25,859 bases of DNA from a virus. How positions within the stretch are numbered: position 1 is the stretch's first letter; each line of letters starts with the position of its first letter. The position numbers and the translations under genes were made by a program. The DNA is taken from positions 1 to 25,859 of IMG/VR virus record IMGVR_UViG_3300030061_001162, one strand, 5' to 3'. Shown in pieces: positions 8,395-13,740 of this stretch. Below the pieces are notes generated by a model, which searched no databases, had not been told where the DNA came from, and saw nothing but the letters and a program-made list of their open reading frames with translations.

Positions 8395-8582
8395 GATGCC
8401 TCCTCTAGTTTTTCAAGTGCATCAGTAATTTCTTTGACACATTGCGTAAGCTCAGATATGTTTGTCTGAAGGTGAAACAAAGTATAATTTAACTTATCCT
8501 TTGTAAGCTCTTGCTCTACATGATTATGTAGATTATTGGTGGATGTCTCTATAATAGCATCCAGGTCTGTTGTTATATCCAT
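8391..8582 (-). CDS. Small coiled-coil hypothetical protein
   Basis: A 63-residue acidic helical protein, first gene of the seven-gene minus operon. The ATG at 8582 is preceded by GGAG with a 6-nt spacer. Leu and Ile spacing over residues 28-60 suggests a short coiled coil, perhaps for dimerisation. It has no recognisable domain and could partner the HTH-like protein encoded next. Its start faces the divergent promoter region at 8583-8678. Confidence 0.55.
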   Translation of the reverse strand: MDITTDLDAIIETSTNNLHNHVEQELTKDKLNYTLFHLQTNISELTQCVKEITDALEKLEEAS

Positions 8583-8608
8583 AGTACTCTCCTAAAGTAT
8601 TAATTGAT

Positions 8609-8637
8609 AAAATATGTAAATTGTATTTTATTGTATA
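8609..8637 (-). promoter_or_regulatory. Minus-strand promoter of the seven-gene operon
   Basis: On the minus strand, TATACA (8637-8632), a 17-nt spacer and TATTTT (8614-8609), about 25 nt before the first ATG. An alternative -10, TACAAT, lies at 8625-8620 with a poor -35. Either choice overlaps the operator-like site. Confidence 0.4.
8611..8627. promoter_or_regulatory. Second copy of the candidate operator
   Basis: AATATGTAAATTGTATT matches the reverse complement of the 5073-5089 palindrome at 15 of 17 positions. Like that site it covers the -35 box of a plus-strand promoter in a divergent early promoter region. Confidence 0.5.
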
Positions 8638-8648
8638 AAGTATATAAT
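8621..8648 (+). promoter_or_regulatory. Plus-strand promoter for 8679 onward
   Basis: TTGTAT (8621-8626), a 16-nt spacer and a perfect TATAAT (8643-8648). The start codon at 8679 has an AGGAGG site. Confidence 0.6.
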
Positions 8649-8678
8649 GTCTACACTTAGTAATTTAGGAGGTTACAA

Positions 8679-8996
8679 ATGGAAAGAGAAGATAATTATG
8701 TAGTAATGGATGAAGACATTACAATCGGGTGTCCCAATCATGGTGATTTTTTATCTACACCCTTTGAGCATTTAAAAGGTTTTGGGTGTCCTATATGCAG
8801 GCATGATGAAGTCATTAAGCTAATAAAGGAACTGAATGACCGTTTAGACTATTGTATTGAGCATGAATCTAATGCGGCAGACAATCATACTCCAATACAA
8901 GCTGGTAGTTACTCTATGATCCTTCATGAGATGTACGGCAAAACAAAGAAGATCTTAGATGAATATCAAGAGATTCGGGGCCAAATTAAGGTATAG
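8679..8996 (+). CDS. Zinc-binding DUF723-like protein
   Basis: A 105-residue protein. Residues 15-40 carry the pattern C18-P-x-H21-G-x-F, then H31-L-K-G-x-G-C37-P-x-C40. This treble-clef-like zinc site is seen in DUF723 and next to GIY-YIG and HNH endonucleases. Here the nuclease domain is absent; the rest is a charged helix (LIKELNDRLDYC) and a helical tail. It may be a freestanding DNA- or RNA-binding module, or a remnant of a homing nuclease. It is the first gene of a plus-strand unit with a good promoter and RBS, opposite the recombination operon. The zinc pattern is clear; the role is not. Confidence 0.65.
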   Translation: MEREDNYVVMDEDITIGCPNHGDFLSTPFEHLKGFGCPICRHDEVIKLIKELNDRLDYCIEHESNAADNHTPIQAGSYSMILHEMYGKTKKILDEYQEIRGQIKV

Positions 8997-9036
8997 TTCA
9001 TATATGACATTAAAAGTAGTGCCTATAAAGGATAAG

Positions 9037-9312
9037 ATGGTCAAGCCTACCCTCCAGGAGACGGTAGAACGGTTAAATAGTATGTTCAAAGGATATGAAC
9101 AAAGGGGTGAGGAGAAGCTCACCGTAGTTCTATCAACATTAAGCTATTGCATCTGGAATCTACAGAAGATTACAGAGGATGATCAAAGCACACTTAGTAT
9201 GATAGATGAGATCTTAAATCAATACATGGAAGTAAATAGGCATGAAAGTTTGTTTAATAACTACGTTTTATTTGAGGCTTTAACACCAAAATCGGGTAAA
9301 GATGATGACTAA
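9037..9312 (+). CDS. Small hypothetical protein
   Basis: The frame is open from an ATG at 8959, which would overlap the upstream gene by 38 nt, with another ATG at 9004. The best ribosome binding site, AAAGGA, sits 4 nt before ATG 9037, so I use that, giving 91 residues; an earlier start cannot be excluded. The product is helical and acidic and ends in DDD. It starts with a PTLQETVERLNSMF helix and has no visible catalytic motif. Function unknown. Confidence 0.5.
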   Translation: MVKPTLQETVERLNSMFKGYEQRGEEKLTVVLSTLSYCIWNLQKITEDDQSTLSMIDEILNQYMEVNRHESLFNNYVLFEALTPKSGKDDD

Positions 9313-9315
9313 ATC

Positions 9316-9335
9316 ATTATTGTCCTATTATTGTC
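9316..9335. repeat. Two copies of a 9-bp direct repeat
   Basis: ATTATTGTC occurs at 9316-9324 and 9327-9335 just after the stop of the upstream gene, 11 bp apart. The same 237-nt gap (9313-9549) also holds a hairpin AAACCC/GGGTTT (9355-9360 and 9372-9377). That hairpin is followed by a T-run only on the minus strand. Confidence 0.35.
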
Positions 9336-9449
9336 ATGAATGTATGACGTTAAAAAACCCTATAAGTAAGCGGGTTTCAGGATTATTTTATTTTTTTCAT
9401 TTTTGTCACAGGAATATAGAGAATACAGAGTAAAAATAATATAAATATC

Positions 9450-9479
9450 TTGACTGCATAAATCGTAGTAAGGTATCCT
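9450..9479 (+). promoter_or_regulatory. Candidate promoter for the terminase small subunit gene
   Basis: TTGACT (9450-9455), an 18-nt spacer and TATCCT (9474-9479). The -10 matches only 4 of 6 positions. The predicted leader is about 64 nt, with no Shine-Dalgarno site before ATG 9550. Confidence 0.4.
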
Positions 9480-9549
9480 CTCCATACACTTTAGGGTAAT
9501 GTGGGGGTAGGTATATATAACTACTTTGTCTCTAAACTGCTAAAAACAT

Positions 9550-10176
9550 ATGGGATATAGAAAAAACAAACTAGAGTATGAACCCATCCTTGCTTCACAA
9601 GATGAAGCTCCCATTGAATACGCTAATCTAGACAACTCCCTTAATCGCAGACAACGAAACTTTATATGGCAAGCCGTTAATAATCCTCGGCTTACTCTTG
9701 TAGAGTGCGCTCATAAGGCTGGCTACAAAGATGCCAGACAGTCTGCTAATAAACTCATGAATCATCCTACTATTCGTAAGGAATATAACTATCTGATGAA
9801 TGAGGCTAAGAAGAAGTATGAGCTGAATTATGATCGGGCAGTTCAAGATCTATATGATATTCGGGACAAGGCTTTAGAGGCCGGATCCTTTAACGCGGCA
9901 ATATCGGCCCAGAACAGTTTACTTAAGGTCGGGGGCCTGGTTGTTGATAGGAAAGAAGTTATGTTCGGGAAGATAGATCAAATGAGTCGGGAGGAGGTTG
10001 AGAAACGCCTGGAACAGTTGATGGGTAGTATTACGGCTATAGATCCATTAGATCTTCCAGATCCAGGAGATCCAGGTGAGATGGTAGAAGAAGCGGATAG
10101 TTTAGAGGAAAAGGAAGAAGAGGACTTACAGACGGCAAATCCTCAAGAGGTTGAAGGGGAAGTTATTTCTGATTAG
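9550..10176 (+). CDS. Terminase small subunit (putative)
   Basis: A 208-residue protein. Residues 30-85 have the layout of terminase small-subunit DNA-binding domains: LNRRQRNFIWQAV, a loop, LTLVECAHKAGYKDARQSANKLM, then HPTIRKEY. Residues 85-150 are helical, as in oligomerisation domains, and the C-terminal 50 residues are acidic and low in complexity (Asp/Pro repeats, then Glu-rich). It would form a ring on the packaging site and load the large subunit. The start has no SD and follows a candidate promoter by some 70 nt. Unusually, the large-subunit gene lies 7.5 kb downstream, past an opposite-strand operon and the cassette region. Confident on the DNA-binding layout, less on the exact family. 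Confidence 0.7.
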   Translation: MGYRKNKLEYEPILASQDEAPIEYANLDNSLNRRQRNFIWQAVNNPRLTLVECAHKAGYKDARQSANKLMNHPTIRKEYNYLMNEAKKKYELNYDRAVQDLYDIRDKALEAGSFNAAISAQNSLLKVGGLVVDRKEVMFGKIDQMSREEVEKRLEQLMGSITAIDPLDLPDPGDPGEMVEEADSLEEKEEEDLQTANPQEVEGEVISD

Positions 10177-10179
10177 GTC

Positions 10180-10260
10180 TGTCTAGTACAAAGATAAGTA
10201 CGTATAAGAACAACGCTATAAAGAATAAGGTACTCATGGGGTTGTGGTACTAGCTAGACA
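10180..10260. repeat. Imperfect inverted repeat downstream of terS
   Basis: TGTCTAGTAC (10180-10189) is the inverse of GTACTAGCTAGACA (10247-10260), with four extra bases in the second arm. The arms flank 57 nt without a gene. The region 10177-10348 otherwise shows only short A-rich direct repeats. A site beside the small terminase gene could be part of a packaging signal, but this is unsupported beyond its position. Confidence 0.35.
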
Positions 10261-10348
10261 CATACTTTTAGGAGAGTAGAGAAGATTTTGAATCAAATCT
10301 AACAAGTACCACTCCGACATGATAGCGACAATACGGTTATTAAGCAAC

Positions 10349-10522
10349 TTAGCTTTTCTCCGCTAAACAGTTTTCTATAACTGTTATCATGTTCTGTATA
10401 TGTTCTATATTCTTTTGTAGTTCATATAGTTCTATATCGGCACTCTGCTCTACTGAAACATCATCTAACAGACAAGCTACAGATATGCTTGCTTCTTTAA
10501 CTGCTTCTAATAATTTATCCAT
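10349..10522 (-). CDS. Small helical protein
   Basis: A 57-residue protein, last gene of the minus-strand operon that starts at 11570. It has AAGGAG 8 nt before the ATG, and its start overlaps the previous stop as TAATG, so translation is well supported. The sequence is acidic and helical with regularly spaced Leu and Ile, a likely short coiled coil, and two Cys. No family is recognised. Confidence 0.6.
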   Translation of the reverse strand: MDKLLEAVKEASISVACLLDDVSVEQSADIELYELQKNIEHIQNMITVIENCLAEKS

Positions 10523-10668
10523 TAGCTTTTCTCCTTGAGTTTATTTCTGGCTTTAGCGGATTCAGCTATTCTTTTCCACCTGTTGCCCTTCTTACGTTCT
10601 TTTACTAACCCATCAACTTCATCTGGGCAAGTCTCTCGCCATACTTTTTCTAAGTGTTTAAGATTCAT
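10522..10668 (-). CDS. Very small basic protein
   Basis: A 48-residue protein with an AAGGAGA site and overlaps at both ends. The C-terminal half is strongly basic (VKERKKGNRWKRIAESAKAR), suggesting RNA, DNA or membrane contact. It may act on host machinery, as tiny basic phage proteins often do, but nothing specific is visible. Confidence 0.55.
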   Translation of the reverse strand: MNLKHLEKVWRETCPDEVDGLVKERKKGNRWKRIAESAKARNKLKEKS

Positions 10669-10831
10669 AATCTATCTCCTTAACAGTTAATACAAAATCA
10701 CCTATATAAATTTCGTTTTTATCGCAATCAAACCAACATTCTTCTTTTATCTTTGAAAAGTCTGTTGGCTTGTATTGGGTATTCTTCATAAGATTGTCGT
10801 AAACATCTGTTATAAAATCTTTTTTATTCAT
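10658..10831 (-). CDS. Small hypothetical protein
   Basis: A 57-residue acidic protein with an AGGAG site before ATG 10831, overlapping the next gene by 11 nt. An N-terminal helix is followed by a short beta-like half (ECWFDCDKNEIYIGDFVLTV) with a C-x-x-x-C pair. No family is recognised; the overlaps support real translation. Confidence 0.55.
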   Translation of the reverse strand: MNKKDFITDVYDNLMKNTQYKPTDFSKIKEECWFDCDKNEIYIGDFVLTVKEIDYES

Positions 10832-10841
10832 AATCTATCTC

Positions 10842-11000
10842 CTATTTATTCATGTACCAAACTTCCCAACGATACCAAACCTCTCGCCCTACATAGTAGG
10901 GCAAGAAGAAGATAGCTATTGATAGTAATAGTACGGTAAAAAATATTCCTATCGTTGTGTAAAATACAACGTCTTGGACGATCTTTAGTTTAGCTTCCAT
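10842..11000 (-). CDS. Small single-pass membrane protein
   Basis: A 52-residue protein. The frame reaches ATG 11033, but AAGGAG precedes ATG 11000, giving a start of MEAKLKI. Residues 10-35 form one strongly hydrophobic segment (FYTTIGIFFTVLLLSIAIFFL), followed by a tail rich in Trp, Tyr and Arg. It should sit in the inner membrane with a short aromatic and basic tail. Candidate roles are holin-like, superinfection exclusion or membrane remodelling; with only one membrane span I do not choose. It lies in an operon of tiny genes away from any lysis gene. Confidence 0.6.
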   Translation of the reverse strand: MEAKLKIVQDVVFYTTIGIFFTVLLLSIAIFFLPYYVGREVWYRWEVWYMNK

Positions 11001-11136
11001 TATCGGACTCCTTACATTTGGGACATTCAACATCAGAACCAGCTACAAATAAGTTATCAAAAATAAACTTCTTTGTCTCTGTTATGTCTTGTGGTCTTTC
11101 CATTTCAGTTCCACACTCTGCGCACATATACTTCAT
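10990..11136 (-). CDS. Small zinc-ribbon protein
   Basis: A 48-residue protein with two CxxC knuckles, CAEC near residues 5-8 and CPKC near 38-41, separated by a Lys- and Phe-containing middle. This is the plan of a minimal zinc ribbon. Its start overlaps the stop of the upstream gene as TAATG, and it overlaps the membrane-protein gene by 11 nt. Such proteins often bind RNA polymerase or nucleic acid, but the target is unknown. Confidence 0.65.
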   Translation of the reverse strand: MKYMCAECGTEMERPQDITETKKFIFDNLFVAGSDVECPKCKESDNGS

Positions 11137-11570
11137 TATTGATCTCCTTCAACATAATTTTTCTCATGAAGTACAAACCTTAATGCAGATTCTAGGGGTG
11201 TAAAATCCTCAACTTCAATATCATAACTACCGCTAGGCAACTTGATATATGAAGTCTCAGCAACGTGCCAGCAATCATCTTTGAATAGGTATACCCATTC
11301 GATATCAAAGTTTATGTTCATAATAAACGCTCGAAATGAATGATATGTTGTGGGTGGTTCTTCATGAACTCTGTTGTAGTTACTATCTTCTACGGTTTCT
11401 CTTAAGAATGATTGATAGCCGTTATCTACGAGGCCTCTAGCTTTCTCTTTGGTGTTGTAATGTTCGTTAAGCATTACTCCGTTATATTGTGGGTAGCCGT
11501 CATAATGACAATACATACTAACGATTTTCCCGTCTGATTTTTTGTAAGCGATATTGCTTCTTGTTCCCAT
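11136..11570 (-). CDS. Conserved phage protein with an N-terminal MGTRSNI motif
   Basis: A 144-residue protein. I start at ATG 11570, which has AGGAG 8 nt before it, rather than the upstream ATG at 11645. The opening MGTRSNIAYKKSDG, then SMYCHYDGYPQYNGVMLNEHY, is a pattern I associate with a phage protein family of unknown function (YCHxDGY...NG..L..HY). A Trp- and His-containing region near the end (CWHVAETSY) could be part of an active site. It is the first gene of the six-gene minus operon. No enzymatic role can be assigned from sequence alone. Confidence 0.65.
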   Translation of the reverse strand: MGTRSNIAYKKSDGKIVSMYCHYDGYPQYNGVMLNEHYNTKEKARGLVDNGYQSFLRETVEDSNYNRVHEEPPTTYHSFRAFIMNINFDIEWVYLFKDDCWHVAETSYIKLPSGSYDIEVEDFTPLESALRFVLHEKNYVEGDQ

Positions 11571-11694
11571 AATTACTCTCCTATAAGTTTGTGGGTTAAT
11601 AAAAATATACTTGTTTAGATTACCAAATGTACCCACTACATGCAAGAACTTTAGGGTACAAAGTGTAATATATTTTTATAGTTATATTTACGCA

Positions 11695-11754
11695 TATATG
11701 GGAAATTGGAAAGTTAATCGCATTTCCCCTCTCTCTCGGCCTCTCTCCCATATA
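11695..11754. repeat. Nested, mutually exclusive inverted repeats
   Basis: TATATGGGA (11695-11703) pairs with TCCCATATA (11746-11754). GGGAAAT (11700-11706) pairs with ATTTCCC (11722-11728). The arms share GGGA, so only one stem can form at a time. Confidence 0.5.
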
Positions 11755-11770
11755 AAAGCAACGCATAAAT

Positions 11771-11865
11771 CGGGTCGGGGTCGGGATTAGCTAATAGGAC
11801 TAACGGTTATCGGGTTCGGGTTGTAATAACACACAACACAAGTAGCTCTGGATCTCCGCCCAGAG
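11771..11865 (+). repeat. Cassette repeat unit A1
   Basis: G-runs, ACACAACACA, then a hairpin CTCTGG-(8 nt)-CCAGAG. This is a degenerate copy of the unit also seen at 11885, 12553, 12687, 13237 and 13741. Confidence 0.5.
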
Positions 11866-11884
11866 GGAAACTGATGGTAGTATT

Positions 11885-12013
11885 CGGGTCGGGTCGGGGC
11901 TTTCTTTTCGGGGTCGGGGGAAGATTAGTAATGCTTGGTGCATAACACATGATAACACACCAGAGCTGGGACGGAGACGGCAGGAAGCGAGCTGGCAGGT
12001 CAAATTCTCTGGT
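11885..12013 (+). repeat. Cassette repeat unit A2 with G-quadruplex-like block
   Basis: Five G-runs spaced by TC or short linkers (11885-11920), an AACACA stretch, then a 55-nt inverted-repeat element (11959-12013) closed by ACCAGAG/CTCTGGT and holding GGAGACGGCAGG. Confidence 0.55.
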
Positions 12014-12032
12014 AAATTAATTACAATAAGAG

Positions 12033-12061
12033 TATACAAACTGTAACCAATTAGTTATAAT
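12033..12061 (+). promoter_or_regulatory. Promoter of the 12099 gene
   Basis: TATACA (12033-12038), a 17-nt spacer and a perfect TATAAT (12056-12061). The leader contains AAAGCTCATTAAC, nearly repeated in the leader of the 12872 gene. Confidence 0.6.
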
Positions 12062-12098
12062 GAAAGCTCATTAACAAATACCTATTAGGAGGGTAATT

Positions 12099-12503
12099 AT
12101 GAAAACTAATAAAGCAGAAAGAGAAGCAATCGCTTCTAAGTTCATCAAGAGAATGGAAGAAAAGATGATCTTTAGAAACAAAGACTTTAAAAAGTCTGAC
12201 GACTATAAAGAGATATCCAAAAATTATGAGGAACTTAAAAAGCTTGAAAATAAAGTTAGCACTTTAGGGGATGTGGTTCGTGAGCAGATTGCTAAATACA
12301 ATAAAGACAACCCGTCTGAGTATTGGAAGCTGACTGATGCAAGTGGATATAGATATAGGCATTATGAAAAAGGCTTACGTCTAGCATTAGAGGAAGGTTA
12401 CTCATTAAGACCTTTATTAGAACAGTCTATCCTGATTGCTCAAGTTGGTGTGGAGACAGTTGATGAAATGTTTGAACACCTAGAAAAGGAGGTCGCCATA
12501 TGA
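12099..12503 (+). CDS. Hypothetical protein, first cassette gene
   Basis: A 134-residue, Lys/Glu-rich, mainly helical protein with its own promoter, a strong AGGAGGG site and its own terminator, so it is a complete transcription unit. Residues 40-80 look like a coiled coil (ELKKLENKVSTLGDVVREQI). No family is recognised. Its last codons contain a perfect AAGGAGG followed by ATG-AAC-TGA overlapping the gene's own stop, as if a coupled downstream gene once followed. It lies between the two terminase genes, among other orphan cassettes. Confidence 0.65.
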   Translation: MKTNKAEREAIASKFIKRMEEKMIFRNKDFKKSDDYKEISKNYEELKKLENKVSTLGDVVREQIAKYNKDNPSEYWKLTDASGYRYRHYEKGLRLALEEGYSLRPLLEQSILIAQVGVETVDEMFEHLEKEVAI

Positions 12504-12508
12504 ACTGA
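12486..12508 (+). promoter_or_regulatory. Vestigial ribosome binding site and two-codon reading frame
   Basis: AAGGAGG (12486-12492), a 7-nt spacer, then ATG AAC TGA (12500-12508). The ATG overlaps the stop of the preceding gene as ATGA, the usual coupling junction, but the frame closes after Met-Asn. A terminator follows within 20 nt. Confidence 0.5.
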
Positions 12509-12525
12509 TTGATTCTCTATAAATT

Positions 12526-12550
12526 AGCCCGACTTAGTTCGGGCTTTTTT
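12526..12550 (+). terminator. Rho-independent terminator after 12099 gene
   Basis: AGCCCGA (12526-12532), loop CTTAGT, TCGGGCT (12539-12545), then a T-run to 12550. Confidence 0.85.
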
Positions 12551-12552
12551 AT

Positions 12553-12677
12553 GTCGGGAGTTCGGGATCGGGATTTGATTGTGAGGGTGGGAGTAAACAA
12601 CACAAGTAAATAACACAATTACACAACCAGGAGATCTCTTGTTCCAGGGAACGGCAGGTAGATCTATTTCACCTGGT
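12553..12677 (+). repeat. Cassette repeat unit B1 with 52-nt nested inverted repeat
   Basis: TCGGG three times (12554-12572) plus two more G-runs to 12591, then ACACAA stretches. The nested element at 12626-12677 has ACCAGG pairing with CCTGGT, AGATCT with AGATCT, and GTTC-CAGG-GAAC at the tip, and includes GGGAACGGCAGG. No gene lies in 12504-12871. Confidence 0.6.
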
Positions 12678-12686
12678 AAATCCAGT

Positions 12687-12789
12687 CGGGGATCTAAATC
12701 GGGGGCTGGGATGGGGGTTTTAAGCTCGGAAAGACAGGAAGAATACACAACGGTAACACAAGTCTGGGCCGTCCAGGAGCTGACGGTCC
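12687..12789 (+). repeat. Cassette repeat unit B2 with G-quadruplex-like block and hairpin
   Basis: Four G-runs of 3 to 5 Gs (12688-12717) with loops of 9, 2 and 2 nt, an ACACAA / AACACAAG stretch, then GGGCCGTC (12766-12773) pairing with GACGGTCC (12782-12789) with one G-U pair. Confidence 0.55.
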
Positions 12790-12811
12790 CGGAATAAATA
12801 CAAATAAAGAG

Positions 12812-12840
12812 TTGACAAGATGTATCCAGATGGTTATTAT
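12812..12840 (+). promoter_or_regulatory. Consensus sigma70 promoter of the 12872 gene
   Basis: Perfect TTGACA (12812-12817), a 17-nt spacer and TATTAT (12835-12840). The spacer motif ATGTATCCA recurs in the promoter at 13405. The leader has AAAGTTCATTAAC, then AGGAGA. Confidence 0.75.
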
Positions 12841-12871
12841 TAAAGTTCATTAACTTTATAGGAGAGATCTA

Positions 12872-13207
12872 ATGAGTACAGATCTAGATAGTACTGAACA
12901 GGAACTGCGCGACATGTGCAGGAGACATGCGCTGGCCGTTTGTAATGGTGAGATGCTGTTCTACCCGGAGGATGATGGTGATCCGCCTTATGAGGCCTAC
13001 GATATAAAGTATACGGTTAACGGAGACGGGACCTATCTTGGTGTCCGGATCATGTTAGCCGGGGGCGGTCCTAATGTTTACTTGGACACATATCATGAAG
13101 AGATCCAGGGCTACTGGGGTGGAGACTCTTGCAAGCTCATCATCTCGGACTTTGATTATATTGATGATTACTGGGAAGAAATGTACAGATGTTTGAAGTC
13201 GCAATAG
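12872..13207 (+). CDS. Hypothetical protein, second cassette gene
   Basis: A 111-residue acidic protein with many Tyr, Asp and Gly residues. It starts with a short helix containing a C-R-R-H-A segment. A beta-rich middle follows (DIKYTVNGDGTYLGVRIMLAGGGPNVYLDTY), then an aspartate- and Tyr-rich end. The composition is visibly more GC-rich than neighbouring genes, suggesting separate acquisition. It has a consensus promoter and RBS. No terminator is evident after the stop; the next G-rich unit follows directly. I recognise no family. A small host-takeover or anti-defence protein is a possibility from context only. Confidence 0.6.
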   Translation: MSTDLDSTEQELRDMCRRHALAVCNGEMLFYPEDDGDPPYEAYDIKYTVNGDGTYLGVRIMLAGGGPNVYLDTYHEEIQGYWGGDSCKLIISDFDYIDDYWEEMYRCLKSQ

Positions 13208-13236
13208 TTTTGTACCTGCTGGTATTCCTAATAGCT

Positions 13237-13338
13237 GGTCGGGATCGGGGATGAGTAACCATCTCTGGTTCGGGCCTGCTAGCCAGCAGAGTACTCTTAC
13301 ACAAGGACAGATCTACCAGCCAGGGACGGCAGGTTGGT
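13237..13338 (+). repeat. Cassette repeat unit C
   Basis: GGTCGGGATCGGGG (13237-13250), TTCGGG (13269-13274), a hairpin CTGCT-AGCC-AGCAG (13276-13289), ACACAAGG, then ACCAGCC (13315-13321) pairing with GGTTGGT (13332-13338) around GGGACGGCAGG. A further G/C-rich stretch follows to about 13360. Confidence 0.55.
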
Positions 13339-13404
13339 CGCCAGCTTGCCAGGGCAGGTGTAACACACCAAAGATGTGGAGTGAAAAAAAGATGAAATAA
13401 ATAG

Positions 13405-13434
13405 TTGACAGAATGTATCCACCTATGGTTTAAT
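13405..13434 (+). promoter_or_regulatory. Promoter of the 13472 gene
   Basis: Perfect TTGACA (13405-13410), an 18-nt spacer containing ATGTATCCA, then TTTAAT (13429-13434). A strong AGGAGG precedes ATG 13472. Confidence 0.65.
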
Positions 13435-13471
13435 AACACTATCTTTAATAAACGACTTTTAGGAGGTCAAC

Positions 13472-13672
13472 ATGAAAATAGAGATAATGTTATATGATGA
13501 AACTGGAACCGTAGTTGTAGGCAAAGCGATTGAAACCAGTTGCCAAAGCCTAATCATTAATGGAGTACACGTAATCGCACAAGGCGGAATCAACGCTGAG
13601 ATGAACGACTTACTCGGACAGGCAACGCCTGAGAACCTCGGCATGAGTTTGGTACCGCCGTTGGACTCGTAA
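13472..13672 (+). CDS. Small hypothetical protein, third cassette gene
   Basis: A 66-residue protein with a beta-rich start (MKIEIMLYDETGTVVVG) and a hydrophobic middle (SLIINGVHVIAQGG). The end resembles a disordered tail. It has its own promoter, an ideal RBS and a terminator 19 nt after its stop, so it is an independent transcription unit. No family is recognised. Confidence 0.6.
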   Translation: MKIEIMLYDETGTVVVGKAIETSCQSLIINGVHVIAQGGINAEMNDLLGQATPENLGMSLVPPLDS

Positions 13673-13690
13673 GATTAACCAAAGAAAGAA

Positions 13691-13714
13691 GGGAGCAATA
13701 CGCTCCCTTTTTTT
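13691..13714 (+). terminator. Rho-independent terminator after 13472 gene
   Basis: GGGAGC (13691-13696), loop AATAC, GCTCCC (13702-13707), then seven Ts. Confidence 0.85.
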
Positions 13715-13740
13715 ATGGGACTCTATTTGGTCAGCATTTT

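Larger units (their letters stand above)
11571..12098. other. Gene-free region A: two copies of the G-rich / inverted-repeat unit
   Basis: These 528 nt hold no credible gene. At 11695-11754 there are nested competing inverted repeats. Unit A1 has TCGGG-type runs (11771-11785, 11811-11820), an ACACAACACA stretch (11830-11840), then a CTCTGG/CCAGAG hairpin (11846-11851 and 11860-11865). Unit A2 has five G-runs (11885-11920), AACACA-type repeats, then ACCAGAG (11959-11965) pairing with CTCTGGT (12007-12013) around an ACGGCAGG core. The promoter at 12033 follows. All G-runs are on the plus strand. Confidence 0.6.

Noticed and set aside
9355-9377. Hairpin AAACCC/GGGTTT as a terminator
   Set aside because: On the plus strand no adjacent T-run follows, and on the minus strand no gene reads towards it closely; left as an unassigned hairpin.
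9489-11655. Shared ACTTTAGGGTA near 9490 and 11650
   Set aside because: Only 11 bp with different surroundings and orientation relative to genes; could be chance.
11800-12850. Open frames on the minus strand in the G-rich blocks (11800-12039 and 12524-12850)
   Set aside because: They are compositional: they span inverted repeats, promoter and terminator on the other strand, have no RBS and read low-complexity Pro/Leu/Ser/Cys-rich sequence.
13140-13439. Minus-strand frame of 99 codons across unit C
   Set aside because: It overlaps the real 12872 gene in antisense and crosses the cassette element and promoter; no RBS.
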